5,973 nt of DNA from NCBI GenBank assembly GCA_016763045.1, contig JAESUN010000128.1:1-5973 (forward strand), written 5' to 3'. The position numbers were made by a program, and so were the translations under genes. The notes beneath the pieces were generated by a model. That model had not been told where the DNA came from. It did not search any database and saw only the letters and a list, made by a program, of their open reading frames with translations. The DNA comes from Opitutaceae bacterium (GTDB lineage Bacteria; Verrucomicrobiota; Verrucomicrobiia; Opitutales; Opitutaceae). This document shows, one piece after another, positions 1-5,973 of this stretch; position 1 is the first letter of the stretch; the number at the start of each line of letters is the position of its first letter.

Positions 1-50
1 AACGCCCTCCTCTCAACGGAAGAGCCCTCCACCCCTCCGCAACGAACAAT

Positions 51-983
51 ATGCGTTACGCACGCATTAAAGGCCTCGACAAGGACATTTCTCGACTCGT
101 CATGGGCTGTGATAATCAAACGACAATGCCCCACGCCGCAGTCATGTTTGATGACTTTATCGAAAAAGGCGGCAACTGCTTTGACTCTGCCCATATCTAC
201 GGTGGATACGAAGGTGGAGAATCCGGAATCTGCGAAGAGGTGCTAGGACAGTGGATAAAGGATCGAGGAGTGAGAAATGACATCACTCTCATTTCAAAAG
301 GCGGCCACACTCCGAATTGTCACCCACAGGGAATCACCGAGCAACTGGAAGAATCCCTCCAACGACTGCAAACAGATCACGTCGATATTTATTTCATGCA
401 TCGAGATAACCTCGATCTACCAGTCTCCGACTTCATTGATGTCCTCAATAAACACGTCAAAGCAGGAAAAATTAAGCTTTTCGGTGGTTCCAATTGGAGT
501 ATCGAACGGGTCAACGCTGCGAATGAATATGCTGCTCAAAACGGACTGCAGGGATTTTCTGCGGTGAGTAACAACTTTAGTTTAGCTCAACTGGTGAATC
601 CGGTCTGGCCTGGTTGCGTCTCCTCTTCTGATGCTGAATCAAGAGCGTGGTTAGAAAAGGCTAATATCGCCCTATTCCCATGGTCAAGTCAGGCGCGCGG
701 TTTCTTCACAGATCGCTCTGGGCAGGACAAACTGGACGACGAAGAACTCGTTCGCTGCTGGTACAGCGAAGATAATTTTCAACGAAAAGACAGAGCTCAG
801 GAGTTGGCAGAACAAAAAGGGGTCAGCACAATCAATATCGCATTGGCCTATGTCCTCACACAGCCCTTCCCTGTTTTCACATTGATCGGACCTCGCACAC
901 TTGAGGAGACAAGAACATCTCTTCCAGGACTGGATATAAAATTAACACCAGAAGAAGTCAGATACCTAAACCTCGAAGATTAA
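51..983 (+). CDS. Aldo/keto reductase (AKR superfamily), possibly the C-terminal part of a longer protein
   Basis: Predicted NAD(P)H-dependent oxidoreductase of the aldo/keto reductase fold, cytoplasmic (no signal peptide or membrane segment); the substrate cannot be told from sequence. The catalytic tetrad is visible: Asp45 and Tyr50 in FDSAHIYGG, Lys83 in ISKGGH and His117 in FMHRDN. Further family marks are LVMGCDNQ (16-23), FGGSNWS (144-150) in the middle of the barrel, FPWSSQARGFF (209-219), and the C-terminal cofactor-side segment INIALAYVL...LIGPRT (261-283). At 310 residues it is a complete AKR domain. ATG at 51 is the first start codon in view, but it has no Shine-Dalgarno sequence close by, and the frame stays open to the window edge (codons from position 3). 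The true start may therefore lie outside the window; in related bacteria this AKR type can, as I recall, be fused behind a Gfo/Idh/MocA dehydrogenase domain. It converges on recJ with one base between stops. Family call is firm; extent at the 5' end is not. Confidence 0.9.
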   Translation: MRYARIKGLDKDISRLVMGCDNQTTMPHAAVMFDDFIEKGGNCFDSAHIYGGYEGGESGICEEVLGQWIKDRGVRNDITLISKGGHTPNCHPQGITEQLEESLQRLQTDHVDIYFMHRDNLDLPVSDFIDVLNKHVKAGKIKLFGGSNWSIERVNAANEYAAQNGLQGFSAVSNNFSLAQLVNPVWPGCVSSSDAESRAWLEKANIALFPWSSQARGFFTDRSGQDKLDDEELVRCWYSEDNFQRKDRAQELAEQKGVSTINIALAYVLTQPFPVFTLIGPRTLEETRTSLPGLDIKLTPEEVRYLNLED

Positions 984-984
984 T

Positions 985-2694
985 CTATTCAGCCAGTTTC
1001 CAAGAAACAAGCTCTAGCTGTATCGTTTTGCGGCCGTTATAACGATTCCAGGAGAGTTTATAGGCAACATCTATAAGCTCTCCAAACGGAGGAATTGAAT
1101 CTGCCATTTTCCAGGCGACTCCCGCGAAACTTCGACCTTGTTTGCTCTTTAAGTGAAAGCGAAAATGATGTTCCTTGAAAACAATTGGAGCTGACGCAAG
1201 CTGAACTGATTTTGAAGCAAAAACAGGTTCTTCGTTACTTTGACCAAAGGGATGAATCAAATCCAACTCATTCATCAGCTCATTTTTTATTTGGTTCAAC
1301 TCCAGCCATTGGGCGATCTCAATCGTTGACTCTTCCATTCCAGCTTCACAAGCCTTCTCAACAGCTATCGCAAAGCGTTCTTGAAGAGCAGCCACATTTG
1401 AAGTCTTGAGAGAAACACCAACAGCCATGGGATGCCCGCCCCAACTCTCTAGGAGATCGCCACACTCAGCCAAAACCTCAACAAGGTTGATTCCATTGGC
1501 ACTACGACCGGAACCTTTTGCTAAATCCTCTTCTCTACCAAGAACAATACAAGGACAGTTATACTTCCGAGATAACCGGCTTGCCAAAATACCGACCACT
1601 CCCGGATGCCAATCATCACCATAGAGAACCAAGCCAGCTTTTTCTTCATCTCTTTCGCCGACCTGTTCGAGAGCACTCACTGTCATTTTGCGCTCAATCT
1701 CCTGCCGTTCACAATTAAATCCGTCCAATTCTCGAGCGATTTTAGAACAAGTTTCAGCATCATCACTCAGTAGTAATTCAACTGAAAGAGCCGCATCGGA
1801 CAAACGACCGCTAGCATTGATCCGAGGGCCCAATTTAAAAGACACATCTACCGGGCGCATTTCATCTCCTCTTCGAATTCCGGACACATGCATCAGGCTT
1901 CTAAGCCCTGGTCTTTTTGTTCCAGGTAAAATCTTTAACCCATGGCTCGCGAAGACACGATTTTCGGCCACCAGAGGAACCATATCCGCGACAGTCCCCA
2001 TCGCCACAAGATCGAGGTAGTCTTTGATCTTAATCTCAAAAGCACGCGAATCCCCCATTTCTCTCCTCAGCTTCAGGAGACCGTGAATCACCTTGAAGAC
2101 TAGGCCCACTGTACAAAAGTGCCGAATTTCTTCCGCATCTTCATACACATGTGGATTTACCATCAAACAATCCTCGGGAATCTTTTCTTTCGATCGATGG
2201 TGATCGATCACAATCACTTCAGTACCTCGTGAACGAATATGAGCAATCTCATCCACTGAATTTGTGCCACAATCCAACGCAATAAACAACGTAGGAGCAC
2301 CCTCTGCTAAAGCTCGGGTAATCGCTTCCTTGCTAAGCCCATACCCTTCCTTCAAACGACGAGGAACCACAAAACGTGGATGATTCCCAAATTGGCGGAG
2401 AGCATCCACCAACAAGGTCGTACTAGTAACTCCATCGACATCGTAATCGCCAAAGACGACAATCGATTCATTCGCATCAATCGCCTCAGAGATCCTTTGA
2501 GCAACTTTTTTTAAACCTGTTAACAGAAAGGGGTCCCCAAGATGGGCGAGGCGTGGATAGAGAAAATCCTTCGCCTCCGGAGCTGCTTCCACACCTACCC
2601 GCAGGAGCAAGCCTGCGAGAATTTCAGAGATGTTTAACTGCTCACCCAGATGGATGATTTTTTCCCTATCTAGAGCATTGTAAACCCAGCGCAT
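985..2694 (-). CDS. recJ: Single-stranded-DNA-specific 5'-3' exonuclease RecJ
   Basis: RecJ degrades single-stranded DNA 5' to 3' in RecF-pathway recombination, mismatch repair and base excision repair, using Mn2+/Mg2+ in the cytoplasm. The 569 residues match the usual length (about 570) and all domains are present. The DHH domain has the metal ligands in DYDVDG (83-88), LDCGTNS (140-146), DHH (164-166) and VADMVPL (235-241), followed by GPRINASGR (289-297). The DHHA1 domain has WHPGVVGILASRL (362-374), GSGRSANG (394-401) and GGHPMAVGVSL (419-429). The C-terminal OB-fold (about 455-569) contains HPFGQSNEEPVF (481-492), where most RecJ proteins read PFG-x-GN; this is a small deviation. ATG at 2694 is chosen because the protein then begins with the common RecJ opening (MRWVYNAL). 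Its upstream GUGGGA-like sequence is only a weak ribosome site. The gene starts 15 bp after the secDF stop, so it is probably translated from the secDF message. No catalytic residue is missing. Confidence 0.97.
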   Translation of the reverse strand: MRWVYNALDREKIIHLGEQLNISEILAGLLLRVGVEAAPEAKDFLYPRLAHLGDPFLLTGLKKVAQRISEAIDANESIVVFGDYDVDGVTSTTLLVDALRQFGNHPRFVVPRRLKEGYGLSKEAITRALAEGAPTLFIALDCGTNSVDEIAHIRSRGTEVIVIDHHRSKEKIPEDCLMVNPHVYEDAEEIRHFCTVGLVFKVIHGLLKLRREMGDSRAFEIKIKDYLDLVAMGTVADMVPLVAENRVFASHGLKILPGTKRPGLRSLMHVSGIRRGDEMRPVDVSFKLGPRINASGRLSDAALSVELLLSDDAETCSKIARELDGFNCERQEIERKMTVSALEQVGERDEEKAGLVLYGDDWHPGVVGILASRLSRKYNCPCIVLGREEDLAKGSGRSANGINLVEVLAECGDLLESWGGHPMAVGVSLKTSNVAALQERFAIAVEKACEAGMEESTIEIAQWLELNQIKNELMNELDLIHPFGQSNEEPVFASKSVQLASAPIVFKEHHFRFHLKSKQGRSFAGVAWKMADSIPPFGELIDVAYKLSWNRYNGRKTIQLELVSWKLAE

Positions 2695-2709
2695 GTATTC
2701 CCACTCAAC

Positions 2710-5262
2710 TTACCTGGAAGCTTTGCTTGAAGCCTCCCAATCGTATTTAGGTTTAATATCATGTGAAGATTCGACATGATGCCGGTCTCCTTTATGCCAC
2801 CAGTAAAAAACGGGACTCGCGATGAAAATGGATGAGAATGTTCCCGTCACGATACCAATGATAAAGGTAAGTGAGATGTGTTCGATGACTCCTCCAGCAA
2901 AAACAAAAAGAGAAACAGCAGCCAACAACGTTGTAAAACTCGTCAATAAGGATCGAGACAATACCTTGTTAATAGCCAAATTCACAACCTTTCGAAGCGT
3001 CAGCGTTGGATTCAATGACAACTCTTCACGAATTCGGTCAAACACAACAATGGTATCATTCAACGAATACCCAGCGATCAGAAGAATAGCTGCCACCATC
3101 GGCGCCGAGAATTGATACCCGAGAAGAACAAACAATCCAATCGTCATCAAGATATCATGCACCGTTGCCACCACAGCTCCGATTCCATAGCCAAATTCAA
3201 AACGGAAAGCCACGTAGAGAAGAATACCAATCAACGAAATCCCGATCGCCCAAAAAGCATTACGTCGGATTTCTTCTCCAATAACTGGCCCAATATGGTT
3301 TTGGCCAATTACTTGAAAATCTGAAGACTCAAACTCAGTCTCGAGAGCCACGATCAAAGCCCCTCCTTGATCCGATTTTGTCTGTACTTTAAGAACAGGT
3401 AATCCACCACCTAAGGGTTCGTGATACACAGGAATAATTTCACCAACCTCGTGCTTTTCAATAGCAGCTCTCAGTTCGGAAACATCCACCTTCTCTTGGT
3501 AAGAAAGCGTCACTTCATCTCCTCCTATAAAATCGATACCATAAATCGTATCCCGTTTGATAACGACCACCGAAATACCGATCGCGACAATCACCCAAGA
3601 AGCACTAAAAGCCAGCTTGCGATATTTGAGAAAATCAATCGACGTCTGCTTAATAAGAGAAGCCATTGATAACTTCTTCAAGAATCCAGACTCAACCAAA
3701 AGATCCATCAACAGACGATTCACAATCAGCGCACTGAAAACCGTCGCAAAAATACCAATCGCCAAAGTCACACCAAATCCTTTTACAGGTCCGGTTCCAA
3801 AAACGATCATCACCCCAGACGTGATCAAAGTGGTTATATTGGCATCCAAGATCGTCGAAGTAACCTTCTCAAAACCACCATGCACAGAGGCAATCAACGT
3901 TTTTCCAGCTCGGAGTTCTTCTCGAATTCTCTCAAAAATTAGAATATTGGCATCGACCGCCATTCCCACGGTCAAAACAATCCCGGCAATACCCGGCAAG
4001 GTCAACGTGGCTCCGATACTCGAAAGAACACCCAGTAAGACAAGAAGGTTTACACTCAAAGCAATGAGAGAGACAACCCCTCCCACTCTGAAGTAAAAGA
4101 CCATAAAACCAATAACCAGAGCTGCCCCAATAATCGAAGCTTTCAGTCCACTGGAAATAGAATCTTCTGCCAGCGATGGTCCCACATCATTTACCTCCAC
4201 AACATTCAATGAAACATCCAGCGGATTGTTCAGCACGTTTGCCAGGTCGATCGCCTCACGCTGAGAAAATCTTCCAGAAATCTCGGCACGACCTCCTCTA
4301 ATAGCGGTCTTCACAGTAGGTGCCGAATAAAGCTTCCCATCCAGAACAATGGCTAATCGACCGACCCTTCCCGTTCTCTCATTACTATTCTGAATCGACT
4401 GTGTAATATCAGCAAACCGATCGGCTCCTTCACCTGTGAATTTGAGCAAAACAGTGAGAGATCCATATTCATCCGAAGACGGACTTGCTTTTTCAACCGA
4501 TTCACCTGTCAGCTCAGGAATACGCTTCACATACAGCTCTTCGACCTGGAGCTCATTACCTCTCTCCGTTTCCAGTTCCATTACCTCATAACCTGGAGGC
4601 GGAATATTAACCGAGCCAGAAAGAGGAACCAAGGTGGGATGAACCAATTTGAAATCGAGTCGAGCAGGCTTTTTCAACGTATCGATCACTTCAGGATTTT
4701 CTTTCAGCGACAGGCCAGCTAATTGCACCTCAATCCTGTTTTTCCCCACAGCACGAATAATGGGTTCCGTCACGCCAAAGGCATTCACACGGATGCGAAT
4801 GATCTCAATCGCTTTACTCAGATCCTCCTCACGTTCAATATTCGAACGTTCCACAGTCTCCGATTCATCAATTTCCAAGGTAAAGGCAACACCACCTTTT
4901 AAATCCAACCCGAAACGCAATTTACTGTGTGAAAGCCGCAACAATTCATTTAAGACCAATTCGTTACGACGTTTTATATTCGTTAAGGAGTTCTCGATTT
5001 TGATCTCTGGAAAATACTCCGATAAATCGATTTTCTCTTCTGCTCCGATCTCCTTTAGAGCGACATAAATACTACTGACAGATTCTTCACTTTCGACCAA
5101 TTGCTCCGCTCTCGATAACAGATCGGCAAATTCAGGAGTAGAAACAACCTCATCCTGCAAATAATCCGCCAAAGGAGTATCTTTATAGGGAAGAAGGTTC
5201 AGTGACGCCCAAAAAGCGATAACTGTGATGAAAATAATTTTCCAGAGATTTTTACCGGACAT
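2710..5262 (-). CDS. secDF: Protein translocase subunit SecDF (SecD-SecF fusion)
   Basis: Inner-membrane proton-driven partner of SecYEG that helps pull preproteins out on the periplasmic side. Numbering is from ATG 5262 (850 residues). SecD half: membrane helix at 7-24; a 90-residue, acidic, mostly helical segment at 25-115; FGLDLKGG at 117-124; the P1 periplasmic domain up to about 365, including PELTGESVEKASPSSDEYG and VLDGKLYSAPTV; then five helices at about 374-513 with GMAVDANILIFERIREEL (433-450; Asp437 is the expected proton-relay residue). SecF half: helix at about 549-567, YGIDFIGG (574-581), a small P4 domain, IGPVIGEEIRRNA (657-669), and five helices at about 668-815 with AGYSLNDTIVVFDRIREEL (730-748; Asp736) and SRSLLTSFTTLLA (769-781). 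The cytoplasmic tail is 30-35 residues. The halves are joined without a stop or frameshift. An alternative ATG at 5307 adds 15 residues and directly follows an in-frame TGA; I prefer 5262 because MSGKNLWK begins right before the first helix, as in other SecDs, but neither start has a clear ribosome site. Confidence 0.96.
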   Translation of the reverse strand: MSGKNLWKIIFITVIAFWASLNLLPYKDTPLADYLQDEVVSTPEFADLLSRAEQLVESEESVSSIYVALKEIGAEEKIDLSEYFPEIKIENSLTNIKRRNELVLNELLRLSHSKLRFGLDLKGGVAFTLEIDESETVERSNIEREEDLSKAIEIIRIRVNAFGVTEPIIRAVGKNRIEVQLAGLSLKENPEVIDTLKKPARLDFKLVHPTLVPLSGSVNIPPPGYEVMELETERGNELQVEELYVKRIPELTGESVEKASPSSDEYGSLTVLLKFTGEGADRFADITQSIQNSNERTGRVGRLAIVLDGKLYSAPTVKTAIRGGRAEISGRFSQREAIDLANVLNNPLDVSLNVVEVNDVGPSLAEDSISSGLKASIIGAALVIGFMVFYFRVGGVVSLIALSVNLLVLLGVLSSIGATLTLPGIAGIVLTVGMAVDANILIFERIREELRAGKTLIASVHGGFEKVTSTILDANITTLITSGVMIVFGTGPVKGFGVTLAIGIFATVFSALIVNRLLMDLLVESGFLKKLSMASLIKQTSIDFLKYRKLAFSASWVIVAIGISVVVIKRDTIYGIDFIGGDEVTLSYQEKVDVSELRAAIEKHEVGEIIPVYHEPLGGGLPVLKVQTKSDQGGALIVALETEFESSDFQVIGQNHIGPVIGEEIRRNAFWAIGISLIGILLYVAFRFEFGYGIGAVVATVHDILMTIGLFVLLGYQFSAPMVAAILLIAGYSLNDTIVVFDRIREELSLNPTLTLRKVVNLAINKVLSRSLLTSFTTLLAAVSLFVFAGGVIEHISLTFIIGIVTGTFSSIFIASPVFYWWHKGDRHHVESSHDIKPKYDWEASSKASR

Positions 5263-5391
5263 AAACGAAACAGGGTTTATTATGATAGAATAAGGTCGAG
5301 CGATCATTCATCATTTCAGATAAAGTCGGCTCGGAAAGTTGAATAATAGAGGTAGTTGGGAGCAATCGAAGAGATTAAGTCTCCTTTTTCG
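5263..5391. other. Intergenic/leader region between yajC and secDF
   Basis: The gap of 84 bp (if secDF starts at 5307) or 129 bp (if at 5262) is longer than usual inside a tight operon, so secDF may have its own promoter or leader. It contains the second copy of the two-part repeat and a TATTAT sequence on the - strand (5343-5348) without a good -35 partner. A 4-bp stem (GAGA/TCTC, 5371-5383) is too weak to be a terminator. Confidence 0.5.
5351..5367 (-). repeat. Two-part repeat, copy in the secDF leader
   Basis: On the transcribed strand this is GATTGCTCCC followed immediately by AACTACC, identical in both blocks to the pair at 5712-5741 but lacking the 13-base spacer. It lies 43 bases ahead of ATG 5307, or 88 ahead of ATG 5262, between yajC and secDF. 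Both copies precede the start of a Sec gene on the same strand, which fits a shared regulatory or RNA element, but chance or an old local duplication is possible. Confidence 0.5.
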
Positions 5392-5685
5392 TTACGACAG
5401 AGCTAATAAACCCTTCCCCAATTCAATTTTTGTATTATCAGAAATTTTGACCACGAAACAATTATCCTTCACATTCGTGATGACACCAAAAATGCCGCCA
5501 TTTGTGATAATCTCATCACCGGTCGTCAGTTCACTGAGCATTTTTGCATGAGCTTTCTGCTTTTTACGCTGAGGCGCAATCATCAGAAACCACATCGCGG
5601 CAAAAATAAGAACGAAAAAGATAATTTGGCCAGGACCACCTGAACTGGGAGCCGCTTGAGCTAAAATTAATGGGAAGTTTGTCAT
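5392..5685 (-). CDS. yajC: Preprotein translocase subunit YajC
   Basis: Small inner-membrane accessory protein of the SecDF-YajC complex. From ATG 5685 it is 97 residues, close to the usual 85-115. It has a short N-terminal stretch rich in Ala/Pro/Gly (LILAQAAPSSGGPGQ, 6-20), one membrane helix at about 21-37 (IIFFVLIFAAMWFLMIA), the family signature PQRKKQK at 38-44, and the cytoplasmic domain with LTTGDEIITNGGIFGVI (53-69). The last part matches the conserved GD-V-T-GGI-G-I pattern. A longer reading from TTG 5739 would add 18 residues (to 115), but these would sit in front of the usual YajC N-terminus and the TTG has no well-spaced ribosome site, so ATG 5685 is chosen. It is the first gene of the yajC-secDF-recJ block, the same yajC-secD order found in many bacteria. 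It is separated from secDF by about 85-130 bp, depending on the secDF start. Confidence 0.95.
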   Translation of the reverse strand: MTNFPLILAQAAPSSGGPGQIIFFVLIFAAMWFLMIAPQRKKQKAHAKMLSELTTGDEIITNGGIFGVITNVKDNCFVVKISDNTKIELGKGLLALS

Positions 5686-5711
5686 TACGTCGATATTCTG
5701 CAGTGCGTTAC

Positions 5712-5741
5712 GGTAGTTTTTGAAAATTAAAGGGAGCAATC
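5712..5741 (-). repeat. Two-part repeat, copy in the yajC leader
   Basis: Read on the transcribed strand, this stretch is GATTGCTCCC, a 13-base AT-rich spacer, then AACTACC. The same two blocks in the same order occur, directly joined, at 5351-5367 ahead of secDF. This copy ends 26 bases before the yajC ATG, in a region that must hold the yajC promoter or leader. Function is unknown: it may be an operator, an mRNA leader element, or the remnant of a duplication around yajC. Confidence 0.5.
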
Positions 5742-5778
5742 AATCCAGCACCCTCTTAAAAAGCAAGCCCATAACCCG

Positions 5779-5783
5779 AAGGA
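5779..5783 (+). promoter_or_regulatory. Probable ribosome binding site for speA (AAGGA)
   Basis: AAGGA lies 10 bases in front of the TTG at 5794 and continues into an A/G-rich run (GGAAAAG, 5781-5787). It supports the unusual TTG start, as no ATG or GTG is available in this frame. It is the best-placed Shine-Dalgarno match of the five starts in the window. Confidence 0.5.
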
Positions 5784-5793
5784 AAAGACTCAC

Positions 5794-5973
5794 TTGAAGA
5801 AGAAAACCGAGGAAACCTGGTCCAGTGAACAATCCGAAGAACTCTATGGATTCAAACGATGGGGTCAGGACTATTTCACCGTCGATAAGAAGGGCTATGT
5901 AAATGTAAAGCCTTTGGGAGACGGCCAGGAGGTGCGAATTCTCGATGTCATCACCGAAGCTCGTCAAAAAGGC
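5794..5973 (+). CDS. speA: Biosynthetic arginine decarboxylase, N-terminal fragment (cut by window end)
   Basis: First 60 codons of a protein that resembles the start of SpeA, the PLP-dependent enzyme that turns arginine into agmatine for putrescine and spermidine synthesis. Seen in the fragment: Trp9 and the block SEQSEELYGFKRWGQDYF (11-28), corresponding to the family's W-x(2-3)-D/Q-S-x-ELY-x-x-x-WG-x-GYF opening, followed by VDKKGYVNVKP (30-40) and ILDVITEARQKG (49-60), the place where the family has the DL--L---L---G segment leading into the barrel. The catalytic lysine and the rest lie beyond the window. TTG at 5794 is the only ATG, GTG or TTG in frame between the upstream stop (TAA, 5728-5730) and the conserved block, so it is taken as the start. 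It has AAGGA 10 bases upstream. It is divergent from yajC. The product is assigned from N-terminal similarity only. Confidence 0.82.
   Translation, partial: MKKKTEETWSSEQSEELYGFKRWGQDYFTVDKKGYVNVKPLGDGQEVRILDVITEARQKG

Larger units (their letters stand above)
5686..5793. other. Divergent intergenic region between yajC and speA
   Basis: These 108 bp must contain the start signals for speA to the right and, most likely, for the yajC-secDF-recJ block to the left. It is AT-rich in the middle (5717-5730). I find no convincing pair of sigma-70 -35 and -10 boxes on either strand. It holds one copy of the two-part repeat and the speA ribosome site. Confidence 0.6.

Noticed and set aside
1022..1046. 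Inverted repeat ATCGTT/AACGAT with a 13-base loop near the recJ 3' end, as a terminator for the reductase
   Set aside because: A 6-bp AT-containing stem with a long loop and no T-run after it, inside recJ coding sequence.
3557..4096. A 179-codon open frame on the + strand opposite secDF
   Set aside because: It is antisense to the conserved SecD membrane helices and the SecD-SecF junction; its protein shows no recognisable motif, and it has no ribosome site or supporting context.
4649..5068. A 139-codon + strand frame opposite the SecD periplasmic domain
   Set aside because: It lies fully inside conserved secDF coding sequence on the other strand, and its composition is what reverse-complemented coding sequence gives.
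5343..5348. TATTAT on the - strand as a -10 box for a secDF promoter
   Set aside because: It matches five of six -10 bases, but 16-18 bases upstream nothing resembles a -35 box; in an AT-rich leader this is expected by chance.
5390..5396. A further shared 7-mer (CGTTACG) at 5390-5396 and 5706-5712 near the two-part repeat
   Set aside because: Its order relative to the other blocks differs between the two places and a 7-mer match is easily due to chance; one copy is also at the yajC stop codon.
5686..5739. An 18-residue N-terminal extension of yajC from TTG 5739
   Set aside because: The extension precedes the usual YajC N-terminus and the TTG has no well-spaced ribosome site; ATG 5685 gives the normal length.
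5740..5967. A 75-codon - strand frame at the right end with hydrophobic stretches
   Set aside because: It overlaps the speA start, whose frame matches a known family closely; the hydrophobic runs are a by-product of the opposite-strand reading of charged codons.

Overview
The window looks like ordinary chromosomal DNA from a member of the PVC group, most likely Verrucomicrobia (possibly the Opitutae/Puniceicoccales side). The placement is inferred from three things. SecD and SecF are one fused protein with a long segment between the first membrane helix and the DLKGG motif. The fused gene is followed directly by recJ, an order I also recall from Chlamydia. The aldo/keto reductase belongs to a type I associate with Verrucomicrobia and Planctomycetes. 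Base composition is moderate, and clear Shine-Dalgarno sequences are missing in front of most genes.

Layout from left to right: (1) an aldo/keto reductase gene on the + strand, whose reading frame is open to the left edge of the window; (2) a - strand block, transcribed right to left, of yajC, a secD-secF fusion and recJ; (3) the first 60 codons of an arginine decarboxylase gene (speA) on the + strand, diverging from yajC and cut by the right edge. The reductase and recJ converge, and their stop codons are one base apart. The longest stretch without a gene is about 130 bp (between yajC and secDF).

YajC and SecDF are partners of the SecYEG translocon: SecDF uses the proton gradient to help pull exported proteins across the inner membrane, and YajC is a small single-span accessory subunit. 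RecJ is a 5'-to-3' single-strand DNA exonuclease with no known link to secretion; it follows secDF after 15 bp, so it is probably co-transcribed. The reductase and speA are separate transcription units.

I found no mobile element, CRISPR array, RNA gene or defence system, and nothing that I would call a new system. The most notable non-coding signal is a two-part repeat (a 10-base block and a 7-base block in the same order) present once in the leader of yajC and once in the leader of secDF, with different spacing between the blocks. Also worth a second look are the nearly abutting convergent stops, the long SecD insertion, the open frame upstream of the reductase, and the TTG start of speA.
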